Assembly (NCBI GenBank): GCA_913055795.1
Contig: CAJXLA010000003.1
Coordinates: forward strand, 1-64,000
DNA length: 64,000 bases
Origin: an uncultured Alcanivorax sp.
Lineage (GTDB): Bacteria > Pseudomonadota > Gammaproteobacteria > Pseudomonadales > Alcanivoracaceae
Direction of reading: 5' to 3'
Shown here: positions 42,389-51,841 of the stretch, piece after piece
How the letters are laid out: every line of letters starts with the position of its first letter
Numbering within the stretch: the first letter of the stretch is position 1
The notes under the pieces: generated by a model
The model's database searches: none
Seen by the model: only the letters and a program-made list of their open reading frames with translations
Told to the model about the DNA's origin: nothing
Made by a program: the position numbers and the translations under genes

Positions 42389-42454
42389 TGGTTGATCTCA
42401 CCTTAGCGGAAGTTTGCCAATCAGGGTCTGTGTAGTTGAACAAGGTCCAAATCC

Positions 42455-42751
42455 GGGCGAAGCCGAAGGCGAGCCCGTAATGGTGGGCCCCGCTGAGCCG
42501 CCGAGGGCGGCGGGCGGAGCGCAGGACAGCTTCGCCAGGGACGGCGAAGCTAGGTGAGCCAAATCGTGGACGATTTGTCTCACCGCGTCCTGCGTGGAGC
42601 CAGCCAACTGAGGGGATCCGACCACCCAATCTAAGATTGGGTGGTCGGACGGTGAAGTGGGGTGTCTTTTTTTTGCTTACTTTTTTTGGACAAGCAAAAA
42701 AACGTAAGGCGCCCGCCGGGGCGCGTCCCGGCTTGCGCCCGTCAGGGCGCC
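42455..42751. repeat. Structured ~300-bp intergenic element, copy 2
   Basis: This is the second copy of the element at 36520-36818, in the same plus-strand orientation, between mdh and the PLC-like gene. The same stems are present with other bases: GCAGGAC/GTCCTGC (42521-42527 with 42587-42593), GGTGAG/CTCACC, TCCGACCACCCA/TGGGTGGTCGGA, CTTAC/GTAAG with T/A tracts, CGCC/GGCG, and GCGCCC/GGGCGC, the last with one base pair removed on both sides. On the minus strand it begins 51 bases after the PLC-like stop. The rest of the 42333-42802 gap holds only the mdh terminator. Confidence 0.8.
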
Positions 42752-42802
42752 AACAAAGACCAGTTTTCAGTATTGCATGGCCACCGATACTTCGGCGAAT
42801 AA

Positions 42803-44098
42803 TCAGCGCGGATTACCGGGAACCCATTCCCCCTCATTCATGCGGTCGCTGTAGTTCAGCCAGACCTTGCCGACACTGCCGTGGTAGGCCTTGGCTTCCT
42901 TCAGCTTTTCATTGTCGAAGCCATGGGTGGGCACGCTGAAGCGGTGGCTGCCGTTGGTTTCGTTGCGGCAGAGCTGCTCGCCTTCGCTCCAGGAACCGGC
43001 ATCGGCGGTGATATACCAGTCATGGCTGCCCGGCTTCTTGCAGGCAAAGCGGCGCTGGGTGGAGCAGCTCGCGTCGTTGAAGCGGCCGCTGAACAGGTGC
43101 TCGGCGCAGTCCTCGCCCGAGCCGGCGTTATTGGGTTCACCCCGGTTCCAGCTCCAGACGGCGGCTTTGAGGCGGCCATCCCAGGGGGTGAGTTTATCCA
43201 TGCCGGCCAGGTTGATACCGCACTGCATCATGGTGCGCAGCGCGGCCGGCGTAATAGGCTCGCCCGGGTCGGAGAAGGTATTGGACAGGTTCGTCCGGTC
43301 CTCGTTGATGCGCAGGATGTGCTGGTCCTGAAAGGCCCGGTTGAACTGATCCGTGGCGCAGTGCGGATAGCCACCAAGGTCTTCCACGCTCGTGGTGGGA
43401 TACCCATGGGTGTAGTCCCCCACACCACCATGCACCCAGGAGCTGAAACCGTTGGCGCAGCCGTCGGTGACGAGAATCACCTGCTTGCCCCGGGCCAGGA
43501 TTTCCGAGCGTGACTGGTCCATGGGGATGCCCTGGCAGCCGCTGCCTTCGGGCCGGTAGATCCCATCCCCGAGGTAATGGTCGAGATCGGTAATGGCGTC
43601 GTCGTACCAGCCGCCGTCGATGTGATCCTCGAGGTAGAGCAGGATGACTTCGTCGCGGTTTTCCGGCTGATCGAGCCAGTCGCGGATTTCGCGCAGGCCC
43701 TGGCTGAACGTGCGGTCATAGCTGCTGCATCCCGCATGATTGTCCTGGCCATGGCAGAGCAGGAGCTCTTTGCCCCAGTCCCAGAACCAGCCCTGCATGG
43801 AGAAATAGGTGTGCAGGTCGAACTCCAGCGCCCGGACATCCATGCGCAACTGGTCACGGATGGAACGTGACTGGTTGGGATCCACATAGCGCACGGCGGA
43901 GCTGTAGGCCGCGCTGTTGTAACTGTTGTGGGTGCCCAGGAAGGTGGCCTGTCCCAGGGGTGTGAAATCACCCAGATCGCGTTGCATCGATAAGGCCCGA
44001 TCGATCCAGCTGCCCTGGTAGTTATCCACGTCCGACGCGTGGGCACCGACCGCCAGGCTCAGCATCAACATCAGTGATAGCAGTTGCTTCAGGTTCAT
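42803..44098 (-). CDS. Secreted PLC-like phosphodiesterase with C-type-lectin-like region
   Basis: The 431-residue precursor has a signal peptide (LLSLMLMLSLAVGAHA, cleavage near 21). Residues 50-330 resemble the PI-PLC X TIM barrel: FLGTHNSYNS with the first catalytic His, then RALEFDLHTYF and LLYLEDHID. The C-terminal 110 residues have C-type-lectin halves in reversed order: the WSWNRGEPNNAG...EDC...ACK half first, then SWSEGEQLCR...WLNYSD. Ten or more Cys suggest periplasmic or external disulfides. The second PLC catalytic His is not certain, so it may be a binding protein. The start is ATG 44098. Gap 44099-44330 is AT-rich near 44220-44285, its probable promoter. Confidence 0.75.
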   Translation of the reverse strand: MNLKQLLSLMLMLSLAVGAHASDVDNYQGSWIDRALSMQRDLGDFTPLGQATFLGTHNSYNSAAYSSAVRYVDPNQSRSIRDQLRMDVRALEFDLHTYFSMQGWFWDWGKELLLCHGQDNHAGCSSYDRTFSQGLREIRDWLDQPENRDEVILLYLEDHIDGGWYDDAITDLDHYLGDGIYRPEGSGCQGIPMDQSRSEILARGKQVILVTDGCANGFSSWVHGGVGDYTHGYPTTSVEDLGGYPHCATDQFNRAFQDQHILRINEDRTNLSNTFSDPGEPITPAALRTMMQCGINLAGMDKLTPWDGRLKAAVWSWNRGEPNNAGSGEDCAEHLFSGRFNDASCSTQRRFACKKPGSHDWYITADAGSWSEGEQLCRNETNGSHRFSVPTHGFDNEKLKEAKAYHGSVGKVWLNYSDRMNEGEWVPGNPR

Positions 44099-44330
44099 GG
44101 CTTGCCGTCCCTTCTTGGTTGTTATCAGTACCGGGGCACCCCAATTGGCACGCTCGTGCAATTTCGATTCTAGGGGGGCGGCAAAGCCTTTGGCCATGGA
44201 CTGAGCGCAAAAACAGCGAAAAGAACCAGTAATCAAAAAAATCGCTAATACCCGATACTTACGTGACTTCCGGGTCACAAGCGGAGGGATCCAATACAAG
44301 ACTGACGCGGCGGATGCGCGGGTGCGAATG

Positions 44331-45443
44331 CTACTCGAACAGGGACAGCCACTGCCCGTAGCCGAGTGCCTTCATCCGGTCGCGGGGCACGAAATCGAGC
44401 GCGGCGGAGTTGATACACCAGCGCTCGCCCGTGGGTTCCGGGCCGTCTTCGAAGACATGGCCCAGGTGGGAATCCGCGTAGCGGCTGCGCACCTCGGTGC
44501 GGGTCATCCAGAGCTTGCGGTCCTCGTGCAGCGTAACGAACGCATCATTGATGGGTTGGGTAAAGCTGGGCCAGCCGCTTTTCGAATGGAACTTGTGCAC
44601 CGAGGCGAACAGCGGTTCGCCGCTGATGGCGTCCACATAGATCCCCGGCTGATCGTGCTCATCAAAGGCATTGTCATGGGGTGGCTCGGTGGCATCGCGG
44701 CGCATGACCTCAAAGGCCAGGGGCTTGAGATGCTGGCGCAGGTTTTCATCGGACGGACGCTGGAAGTTCTCCGGACCCTGCCAGGGCGCACCCAGGGATA
44801 CCGACTTTTCTTTTTGGGTGCCCTGCTTCGTGTCTGCATCCTTGCCCTTCCAGGGGCGTGCATCCGGGTTGTCCCAGTGTTTTTCCAGAAAGTCATCCCG
44901 GCCGGAACGGGACCGATAGAACTTGTACTTCAGCGAATGCTCCTGGTAGTAATCCTGATGCTGGTCGGCGGCGGGATAAAATTGCTCAAACGCAGTAATT
45001 TCGGTAACGATGGGTTCATCGAAACGCCCGCTGGCGTCAAGCTGCTCTCGGGAAGCCAGCGCCTGCTCCTTTTCGGACTCGGTGCGGTAGAAGATGGCGC
45101 TGCGGTACTGGCTGCCCCGGTCCACGAACTGACCGTCCGGGTCCGTGGGGTCGATGTGGCGCCAGAACCAGCGCAGCAGCTGTTCATAGCTGACCCGGCC
45201 CGGGTCATAGATCACCTTCACGGTCTCGGTGTGCCCGGTCTTGCCGGACGCCACATCCTTGTAGGCGGGATCCTTTTCCTCGCCGCCGGCAAAACCGCTC
45301 ACGGCTTCGTGGACTCCGTCGAGTTTTTCGAAATCGGCTTCGGTGCACCAGAAACAGCCGCCGGCGAAGAAGGCCTCGGCCCGGTCCGCAGCGGCAGTGA
45401 TCGGCAAGCCGACGGTCAACATCACTAGCAGCAGGACACGCAT
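44331..45443 (-). CDS. msrAB: Periplasmic peptide-methionine sulfoxide reductase MsrAB fusion
   Basis: The 370-residue protein joins MsrA and MsrB, which repair the S and R forms of methionine sulfoxide. MsrA (about 22-175) has the active-site GCFWC with Cys30; MsrB (about 225-370) has FHSKSGWPSFTQP, HLGHVFEDGPEPTG and RWCINSAAL with catalytic Cys343. The four zinc-binding Cys of many MsrB proteins are absent. The first 19 residues (LLLVMLTVGLPITAAA) are a signal peptide, so it acts in the periplasm. No electron-donor gene of the CcdA/MsrQ kind is adjacent. Confidence 0.93.
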   Translation of the reverse strand: MRVLLLVMLTVGLPITAAADRAEAFFAGGCFWCTEADFEKLDGVHEAVSGFAGGEEKDPAYKDVASGKTGHTETVKVIYDPGRVSYEQLLRWFWRHIDPTDPDGQFVDRGSQYRSAIFYRTESEKEQALASREQLDASGRFDEPIVTEITAFEQFYPAADQHQDYYQEHSLKYKFYRSRSGRDDFLEKHWDNPDARPWKGKDADTKQGTQKEKSVSLGAPWQGPENFQRPSDENLRQHLKPLAFEVMRRDATEPPHDNAFDEHDQPGIYVDAISGEPLFASVHKFHSKSGWPSFTQPINDAFVTLHEDRKLWMTRTEVRSRYADSHLGHVFEDGPEPTGERWCINSAALDFVPRDRMKALGYGQWLSLFE

Positions 45444-45501
45444 GGATTTCCTCCTCCCGGTTCGGGTTCGATGCCCGCCCCGCCTTCCCGATTACCGTGG
45501 T

Positions 45502-45987
45502 TCAGACCAGCGCATGGGGCGCGGCAATAATACCGTTATTGTCCGCGTAGACGTGTTGTCCCGGTGTGAAGACGACATCGCCCAAGGCCACATCGATATT
45601 GAGCTGGCCTTCGTCGCGGCGCACGGACTTGATGGGCACAGAGCCCAGGGCCAGAACCCCGATATCCAGCTTTGCCAGCTCATCCACATCCCGGCAGGCG
45701 CCGTAAATGATCACGCCTTCCCAACCGTTGCCCACCGCTTTCTCGGCGATCATGTCCCCGATCAGGGCATTGCGCAGCGAGCCGCCGCCGTCCACGACCA
45801 GCACCTTGCCCCGGCCGTCGGTGCCCGTCAGTTGTTCCTTGACGCGCGAGTTGTCCTCGAAGCACTTCACCGTGACGATTTCGCCGCCGAAGGCGGAGCG
45901 TCCGCCGAAACTGCGCCATTGCAACTCGCGCACCACGGAGACTGCTTCGGGGTTTTCATCACAGAGATCACAGGTCACAAAGCTCAC
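45502..45987 (-). CDS. rraA: Ribonuclease E activity regulator RraA
   Basis: RraA binds and inhibits RNase E (related proteins are aldolases). The 161-residue sequence has [40 protein letters not shown], and [21 protein letters not shown]. The start is decided by a GAGGAGG five bases before a GTG at 45987 ([11 protein letters not shown]); the ORF-track start adds 43 residues without homology. Most RraA homologues annotated in this family also have 4-hydroxy-4-methyl-2-oxoglutarate aldolase relatives; the DGGGSLRNA form favours RraA proper. Confidence 0.93.
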   Translation of the reverse strand: MSFVTCDLCDENPEAVSVVRELQWRSFGGRSAFGGEIVTVKCFEDNSRVKEQLTGTDGRGKVLVVDGGGSLRNALIGDMIAEKAVGNGWEGVIIYGACRDVDELAKLDIGVLALGSVPIKSVRRDEGQLNIDVALGDVVFTPGQHVYADNNGIIAAPHALV

Positions 45988-46033
45988 AACTGTCCTCCTC
46001 GGCCGTCGGAATGATTTTCGTGAAGTGCGGATT

Positions 46034-46705
46034 CTACGAGCCGGAGTGGTTCCAGGCCAGGAAATCACCGTACCGATAACGGTAAACACCGGGCGGCCGG
46101 TCGGCGAGCGCCACACGCACCATGGCGCCGGCCAGCTGCCGGGCCGAAACCGGCGTCAAGCTGCTGCGCGTGCGGTGAAAGGCGGGCTGAACCACCCGCA
46201 TGGCCTGAATGCCCAAGCGCTCGGCCGGCCGGCTTTCGGCGCGTTCGCCCAGCAGAAAGGAAGGCTGGAACAAGTGCACCGCGGGCAGGCCCGCGGCGGC
46301 AACATCGGCTTCCGTTTCCCCCTTGGTGCGGGCATAGAAAAACGGCGAGCGCCGGTTGGCGTTGACGGCGGACACCAGCAGAAAATTCCGCGCGCCCCGG
46401 TCCGCGCCCAGCCGCGCCGCCTGAAGACACAGATCATGATCCACTTGATAAAAGGCGCCCCGGCTGCCCGCCTTGCTCAGGGTGGTGCCCAGGCAGCAGA
46501 AGATGTCATCCACGGCGAAGCGCTCCGCGTGATCGTCCATGTCTTCCAGATTGAGCACCTCCACCCGAACCCGGGGATCGGTCACGTCCAGCGGCCGTCG
46601 GGAGAACACGGTCACGGCGTCATACTCACGGCCGGCACACAGGGCCTCCAGGCAACGGCTGCCCACCAGTCCCGTGGCACCAAGCAGCAGCGCGCGTCGC
46701 GTCAT
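46034..46705 (-). CDS. NAD(P)-binding oxidoreductase, atypical SDR
   Basis: This 223-residue protein has the extended/atypical SDR cofactor turn [17 protein letters not shown], then [23 protein letters not shown], the [21 protein letters not shown] stretch with Tyr-x-x-x-Lys, and a short C-terminus. It resembles the HTATIP2/CC3-like and YbjT-like groups. Substrate unknown. Its ATG overlaps the stop of the hybrid kinase gene (ATGA), so it is translated from the same message; why a signalling kinase is coupled to it is unclear. Confidence 0.8.
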   Translation of the reverse strand: MTRRALLLGATGLVGSRCLEALCAGREYDAVTVFSRRPLDVTDPRVRVEVLNLEDMDDHAERFAVDDIFCCLGTTLSKAGSRGAFYQVDHDLCLQAARLGADRGARNFLLVSAVNANRRSPFFYARTKGETEADVAAAGLPAVHLFQPSFLLGERAESRPAERLGIQAMRVVQPAFHRTRSSLTPVSARQLAGAMVRVALADRPPGVYRYRYGDFLAWNHSGS

Positions 46706-48936
46706 TCCTCGTCCTCTTCGTTTTCGGTGGAGGTGTCGGCGGGCAACCAGTGATGCAGCAGCGTCTCCAGATTATCCAGATGAATGGGCTTGGCCAGAAA
46801 ATCGTCCATGCCGGCCGCCATGCAGCGCGACTGCACGTCCTCGACCGTATTGGCGGTAATGGCGATCACCGGAATGCGCTGATCTCCGTGCTCGCGTTCA
46901 CGGATGCGCCGGGTCACCTCGAAACCGTCCAGTCCGGGCATCATGCAATCCATTAGCACCAGGTCGAAACGTTCGCGGTCCAGCAGCTCCAGGGCCCGCT
47001 CACCGCTGTCCACCACCTTCACCTGGTACCCCAGTTTGTCGAGCATGCCCCGGGCCACGAGTTGATTGATTTCATTGTCTTCCACCAGCAGCAGCCGGTA
47101 ATGGCTCCGGGCGCGGCGGTCCGCGGGCGAGTCCCCGGTCTTGTCCGCTACCGGCTGGCGGGCCTCGATGTTATACAGCTGACGCAGGGCGTTGCGCAGG
47201 CTCTGGCGATGCACGGGCTTGATCAGTACGGTAACGCCACGCTTGTCCACCAGCTTCTGCACCACCCGCTCGGCCCGTTCCTCGATACCGACCATGAGAA
47301 CCACACCCACCGCGGACAGGCTGGGATCGTCCAGTACCGTCTGACAGAGATTCAGAGCCGAGCCCCGGCGCGACCAGGTATCCACCAGCAACACCTGAAA
47401 ATCCACCTTCGACCGGTGGCTCTCGCGCAACGCCTGGAGGGCGTGATCATAGTTGTCCGCCGGCACACAGCTGCTGCCCAGCGCCTCGAATTCCTCCTGC
47501 AGCGCTTCCTCGGTACCCGATGCGGCACCGGCTACCAGGGCACGATCCGCGCCCATGACCTGGCCCAGCTCGCTCATTTCGCGCATATCGGGCTGCATGC
47601 CCAGGTGGGCGGTGAAGTAAAAGATACTGCCCTCGCCCGGACGGCTATCCGCATGAATCTCGCCGTTCATGGCTTCCACCAGGCCCTTGCACACCAGCAG
47701 ACCGAAACCGGTCGACTGTGGATCCCGGCCGTCCTCGCGCGGATGCAGGAACTCGTCCTGAAAGACATGCTGCAGCGTGGCTGCGTCCATCCCCGGGCCC
47801 TCGTCAGCCACACTGATGCGCAACATGCCGTCGCGCTCGCTTGACGGATCAAAGCGCACGCGCACGATGATCTGGCCCTGTTCGCTGAACTTGATGGCAT
47901 TGCTCAGCAGATTGGTCAGGATCTGCAATACACGCTCGCGATCGCCACGCACTCTGCGGGGCAGGTGCCGGTCCACGCTGCAGCTGAGTTCCAGGTTGTT
48001 GCGTTCGGCCATGGAGCCGAAGGCCTCAAGGGTTTGTTCAATGGCGCGGCGCAAATCGAAAAAGTCCGGATTGAGCGTAATCCGGCCGGTGAGAATGCGG
48101 CTGTAATCCAGAACATCGTCAATCAGCGAAAGCAGCAGCTTGCCGGACTGGGCCGCCACCTGATGATACTCACGCTGCTCCGGGGTGAGTTCGGTGTCCT
48201 CCATGAGTGAAAGCATGCCCATCATGGAATTCATGGGCGTGCGCAATTCATGAGCCAGGCGATAGACCAGGCTCAGCTGCACCGAGCGTCCCGCCGCTTC
48301 CGCGGGCCCGGGACTCACTTCCCGGCGCGGTGTGGGCCGGCGTTCGCGGGCCATGGCATGCCAGAAGGCGAGATGCTGTTCACGAAAGGTACGCAGCAGA
48401 TAGGCGCTGTACACGCCCAGCAGAATGGCCAGTACCACAGATTCCGGATCGGCCTCCGCGACGAGCACCAGGATGGTGGGCAGAAACACCAGGGGTACGC
48501 AGCTCTGGCGGGCCGCCAGCGAGCCCATCCAGGAATTGCCCAGGGCCGTGACCACGCCAATGTTGTAGATGCAGACCACTACAAAGGCCGCATCCACACT
48601 GTACAGACGCACCACCAGGGCCATGAGCAGGCCCCAGACCAGCGAATGCAGAATCAGACCACCGCCGAAGAGGCGGCGCCAGCGCCCCGGTCCCGCACCG
48701 TGGATCTGATCGAAGCGCACCACCAGCAGCAGTCGGAAACCGGTCAGCAGCAGGATGGCCAGTCCAAAGGTGACCGCCAGGGCCCGGTACTGGCTCCACA
48801 GATCGCCCCAGACACTGACAAAGGCATAGACAAGCAGTGCGGAGAGCAGGCCCAGCACGGAGTTGCGGGCGGCGCGATAGTCTACCTGGCGCAGTATCTT
48901 GCGGTCCTTGACGACCGGCGTGGCGGAACGCTCCAT
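46702..48936 (-). CDS. Hybrid sensor histidine kinase with two receiver domains
   Basis: The 744-residue protein has about six N-terminal membrane helices (28-185) with no large periplasmic loop, then HisKA with the phosphoacceptor His229 (LAHELRTPMNS), a HATPase domain (NLLSNAIKFSEQG, DEGPGM, GFGLLVCKGL), a first receiver at about 460-585 that is diverged, and a second, canonical receiver with LLVEDNEINQ, Asp663 (MDCMMPG) and FLAKP. There is no HPt domain, so phosphotransfer must go to a separate protein. The arrangement resembles RpfC/BarA-type kinases. It precedes and is coupled to the SDR-like gene. Confidence 0.9.
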   Translation of the reverse strand: MERSATPVVKDRKILRQVDYRAARNSVLGLLSALLVYAFVSVWGDLWSQYRALAVTFGLAILLLTGFRLLLVVRFDQIHGAGPGRWRRLFGGGLILHSLVWGLLMALVVRLYSVDAAFVVVCIYNIGVVTALGNSWMGSLAARQSCVPLVFLPTILVLVAEADPESVVLAILLGVYSAYLLRTFREQHLAFWHAMARERRPTPRREVSPGPAEAAGRSVQLSLVYRLAHELRTPMNSMMGMLSLMEDTELTPEQREYHQVAAQSGKLLLSLIDDVLDYSRILTGRITLNPDFFDLRRAIEQTLEAFGSMAERNNLELSCSVDRHLPRRVRGDRERVLQILTNLLSNAIKFSEQGQIIVRVRFDPSSERDGMLRISVADEGPGMDAATLQHVFQDEFLHPREDGRDPQSTGFGLLVCKGLVEAMNGEIHADSRPGEGSIFYFTAHLGMQPDMREMSELGQVMGADRALVAGAASGTEEALQEEFEALGSSCVPADNYDHALQALRESHRSKVDFQVLLVDTWSRRGSALNLCQTVLDDPSLSAVGVVLMVGIEERAERVVQKLVDKRGVTVLIKPVHRQSLRNALRQLYNIEARQPVADKTGDSPADRRARSHYRLLLVEDNEINQLVARGMLDKLGYQVKVVDSGERALELLDRERFDLVLMDCMMPGLDGFEVTRRIREREHGDQRIPVIAITANTVEDVQSRCMAAGMDDFLAKPIHLDNLETLLHHWLPADTSTENEEDEE

Positions 48937-49002
48937 GGCGCTCTCCTTGATCGCGTTGATGCGGCCCCGTGCGGTCCCGGACCCGCCGCAGTCAGGCGAA
49001 CC

Positions 49003-51318
49003 CTAGCACTCCGCCTGGTCCGCTTCCACCCCCGCACGCCGGCGCCGGTCCAGCGCGATCAGCAGGGGCACGAAAAAGAAGAAGTCCACGAACAACGCCA
49101 GGGCAATGGTCATGGCCGACAACTGCCCCATGCTGGCATTGGGATAGAAATGGCTGGTGCCGATAACGGCGAAGTTCGCCACCAGCACTACCGAAGTGCC
49201 CACCAGGGCCACGCCCACGGTCCGGAAGGCATAGCGCACCGCTTCCGGGGTGCGCTGTCCCAGTTCCCGCTTGGCACGGACATACTTGCTGAGAAAGTGC
49301 ACGGTGTCGTCCACCACAATACCCAGGGTCATGCAGCCCACCACGGACACCGCCAGGCCGATCTCGCCATTGACCCAGGCCCAGAGGCCGAAAGCCATGC
49401 CCGCCGGAAACAGATTGGGAATCAGTGACAAGAGTCCATACCGGACCGAACGCAGCGCCAGCATGAGCAACAGCGAAACCGCCACCAGGGCCACGGCCGC
49501 GCCCACCAGCATGCTGCGGATATTGCGCTGGGTGACGGTGCCGAAGAGGATGTCCATGCCCGTGCCGTGCGCCTGCATGGTTTCGGGCCAGTGCGTCTCC
49601 ATCCACGCCTCGGCCCGGCGGTTGAATGCCAGTACGGGCGTGGAACCAATGTTCTCCAGCATCACCACCACGCGACCGTGGCGCTTGTTGATATCCAGCT
49701 GGTTCTGCAGACCCAGCCCCCGGGGCAGCGACATCTCGTACATCAGGGTGTACTGGCTGATCAGCGCGCGGCGGTCCGGAATCCGGAAGTATTCGTCCCG
49801 GCCCTGGTTCATGTCCCGGTTGAGACGCTTGATGACGTTACTGAAGGCATTCACGAACACCACATGCTCCTGCTCGCGCAGCCAGGAGACGAATTCATCC
49901 ATTCTTTTCAGGTACGCCGGATCCATGGTGCCGCCCGCCTCGCCGGAATCCACCGAATAATCGATACGATGCATACCCGTCATCTCGCGCATGGCGAAAT
50001 CATTGACGCGGCGCACCTCGAAGGTTTCGTCAAAGTATTCGTTGAAGACGTCGTTGATGCGGTTCTGGGGGATGCTGGCCAGCAGGATGAGTACAGCCAC
50101 CCCGGTGCCCGCCAGCAGAGGCCGGTAGTAACGGATTACCCCCTGCGCCAACCGGTCCATGGCCTCGCTGCCACCGGACGCTTGCCGGGAAGACACCTGG
50201 TGCGGTACCAGCGCAATCAGCGCGGGCAGCAAGACCACAGAGAGCACGAACGCGGCCAGCACCCCCATGACCACCACATTGCCCAGTACCCGGAAGGGAT
50301 CGGAGTCGGCGAAATTGAGAATGGCAAAGCCCAGCGCCGTGGTGATGCTGGTCAGCCAGATGGGCTGAAAGTTGATACGCAGACTTTCCAGAATGGCCGG
50401 CCGCCATGCCTCCCCGACCAGAAGCTGCTGGCGATAGGTGGTGAGCATGTGGATACAGTCGGCCACCGCCAGCGTAAGAATCATGGACGGCGCCATACCC
50501 ACCACCGGCGAGAACGCCATACCCAGCCACACGGACAGCCCCAGCGCGATGACGATGGAACAGGCCACCACCACCAGAACCAGACCGGTGAAGAGCACAT
50601 GGCGCAGGATCAGCAGCAGACAGACCAGCATGACCACAAAGGCCAGTGGCAATATGGTTCTCAGGGCCTGTTCCGTGGCTTTTTCCGTGGCCTGCGAAAA
50701 GACCACCGTGCCCGTGAGCATGAATTCGACATCCGGGTAACGCTGCTCGAAATCCCGGGCCATTCTCCGGGCCGCGCGGGTAATCTTCGGCGCCTCGCTG
50801 TTCTGCTCATCCATGGTGACCGTCACGGCCACCCCGGCCACATGCCCTTCCGGTGACAGGATCCGCCCCACCAGGGAAGGCTCGTTCACCGCCACCTCGC
50901 GGGCAGACTGGATGGCTTCCGACGACATCTCGGAAGCATCCTGCACCAGCGGATTGATGTTGAGGGTGTCGCCATCCACCCGGGTGTGCTGGAAATTCAC
51001 CGGCGAGTCCACCCGGGTCGCATTGGGCAGCGTCCAGGCCTGCTCGGTCAGCTCCTCCAGGGCAACCAGGTTCGCGCGCGTAAAGATGTCGTCATGGTCC
51101 GGATGGACCACGAAAAGCACCATCTCATTGGCAGTGAAGCGGTCCTCCAGCTGACGGAAACGCTGGAAATCAGGATTGTCCTTGGTGAAAAAGATCCGCG
51201 GATTGTTGTTGTTCTCGAAGTCCTTGAGGCCCCAGCCGGCCAGTGCAGTACACACCAGTATCGTCAGCACCACCGTCCAGGGATGCTCCACGACCCATTG
51301 ATTCCAGCGTTCCAGCAC
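49003..51318 (-). CDS. RND/MMPL superfamily transporter
   Basis: The 771-residue inner-membrane protein has the RND duplicated plan: one N-terminal helix, a periplasmic domain (about 45-225), five helices, a second periplasmic domain (about 430-620), and five more helices. ADCIHMLTTYRQ and VDDTVHFLSKYVRA in TM4 and TM10 carry the proton-relay Asp residues. It is shorter than HAE1 pumps and lacks adjacent membrane-fusion and outer-membrane genes, fitting the HpnN/MMPL-like lipid exporters. Substrate is unknown. It is 66 bases upstream of the kinase gene on the same strand. Confidence 0.85.
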   Translation of the reverse strand: MLERWNQWVVEHPWTVVLTILVCTALAGWGLKDFENNNNPRIFFTKDNPDFQRFRQLEDRFTANEMVLFVVHPDHDDIFTRANLVALEELTEQAWTLPNATRVDSPVNFQHTRVDGDTLNINPLVQDASEMSSEAIQSAREVAVNEPSLVGRILSPEGHVAGVAVTVTMDEQNSEAPKITRAARRMARDFEQRYPDVEFMLTGTVVFSQATEKATEQALRTILPLAFVVMLVCLLLILRHVLFTGLVLVVVACSIVIALGLSVWLGMAFSPVVGMAPSMILTLAVADCIHMLTTYRQQLLVGEAWRPAILESLRINFQPIWLTSITTALGFAILNFADSDPFRVLGNVVVMGVLAAFVLSVVLLPALIALVPHQVSSRQASGGSEAMDRLAQGVIRYYRPLLAGTGVAVLILLASIPQNRINDVFNEYFDETFEVRRVNDFAMREMTGMHRIDYSVDSGEAGGTMDPAYLKRMDEFVSWLREQEHVVFVNAFSNVIKRLNRDMNQGRDEYFRIPDRRALISQYTLMYEMSLPRGLGLQNQLDINKRHGRVVVMLENIGSTPVLAFNRRAEAWMETHWPETMQAHGTGMDILFGTVTQRNIRSMLVGAAVALVAVSLLLMLALRSVRYGLLSLIPNLFPAGMAFGLWAWVNGEIGLAVSVVGCMTLGIVVDDTVHFLSKYVRAKRELGQRTPEAVRYAFRTVGVALVGTSVVLVANFAVIGTSHFYPNASMGQLSAMTIALALFVDFFFFVPLLIALDRRRRAGVEADQAEC

Positions 51319-51403
51319 GGGATGTCACTCTCAGCCACTTGGTACCGGGCGCAGTCTAGTCTTGTTTGAACAGGGTGTCATTTATTGACGCGGCGTCCTC
51401 TAT

Positions 51404-51424
51404 TTGACCTTTACGTAAACGTAA
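51404..51424 (+). promoter_or_regulatory. LiuR-type operator in the liu promoter
   Basis: A TTGACC -35 is followed directly by the dyad TTACGT-AA-ACGTAA (51411-51424), 21 bases before the liuR start. An operator between -35 and -10 is the usual MerR-family position, and the dyad resembles the LiuR sites I recall from comparative studies. The -10 is not clear. It predicts autoregulation of liuR and control of the downstream leucine genes. Confidence 0.6.
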
Positions 51425-51445
51425 GGCTTGTTCAGAATCGGCCTC

Positions 51446-51826
51446 ATGAACCAAGAAATCTGGACCATCGGCGAGCTGGCACGCACCTTCGGGATCACCA
51501 CCCGGGCGATCCGCTTCTACGAGCACGAGGGCCTGCTGCACCCGGAACGCGACGGTCAGACCCGGATCTACCGCCCGCGGGACCGGGTGCGGCTCAAGCT
51601 CATTCTGCGCGGCAAGCGCCTGGGTTTCTCGCTGTCGGAGAGCCGGGAACTGATCAACATGTACAGCCCCGACGCGGACAACCGGGATCAACTCGAAGCG
51701 CTGCTGGACAAGATCGACGACCGGCGCCGGCAGCTGGAACAGCAAAAGCGCGACATCGCGGCCATGGAAAGCGAGCTGAACGAAGTGGAACAACGCTGCC
51801 GGGACGCCCTGGCCGAACGCGCCTGA
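51446..51826 (+). CDS. liuR: MerR-family regulator of leucine degradation LiuR
   Basis: The 126-residue protein has a MerR-type winged helix (WTIGELARTFGITTRAIRFYEHEGLL), a second helix region RIYRPRDRVRLKLILRGKRLGFSLSE, and a C-terminal coiled coil for dimerisation with no effector Cys residues. As first gene of the liu cluster it should be LiuR, which in proteobacteria controls branched-chain amino acid breakdown. ATG 51446 (MNQEIWTIGEL) follows the operator. It precedes ivd by 15 bases. Confidence 0.9.
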   Translation: MNQEIWTIGELARTFGITTRAIRFYEHEGLLHPERDGQTRIYRPRDRVRLKLILRGKRLGFSLSESRELINMYSPDADNRDQLEALLDKIDDRRRQLEQQKRDIAAMESELNEVEQRCRDALAERA

Positions 51827-51841
51827 TCAACAGGAGTCATG

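Noticed and set aside
42398-42629. ORFs across copy 2 of the element
   Set aside because: Indels between the copies change the frame while base-pairing is preserved, so the element is not coding.
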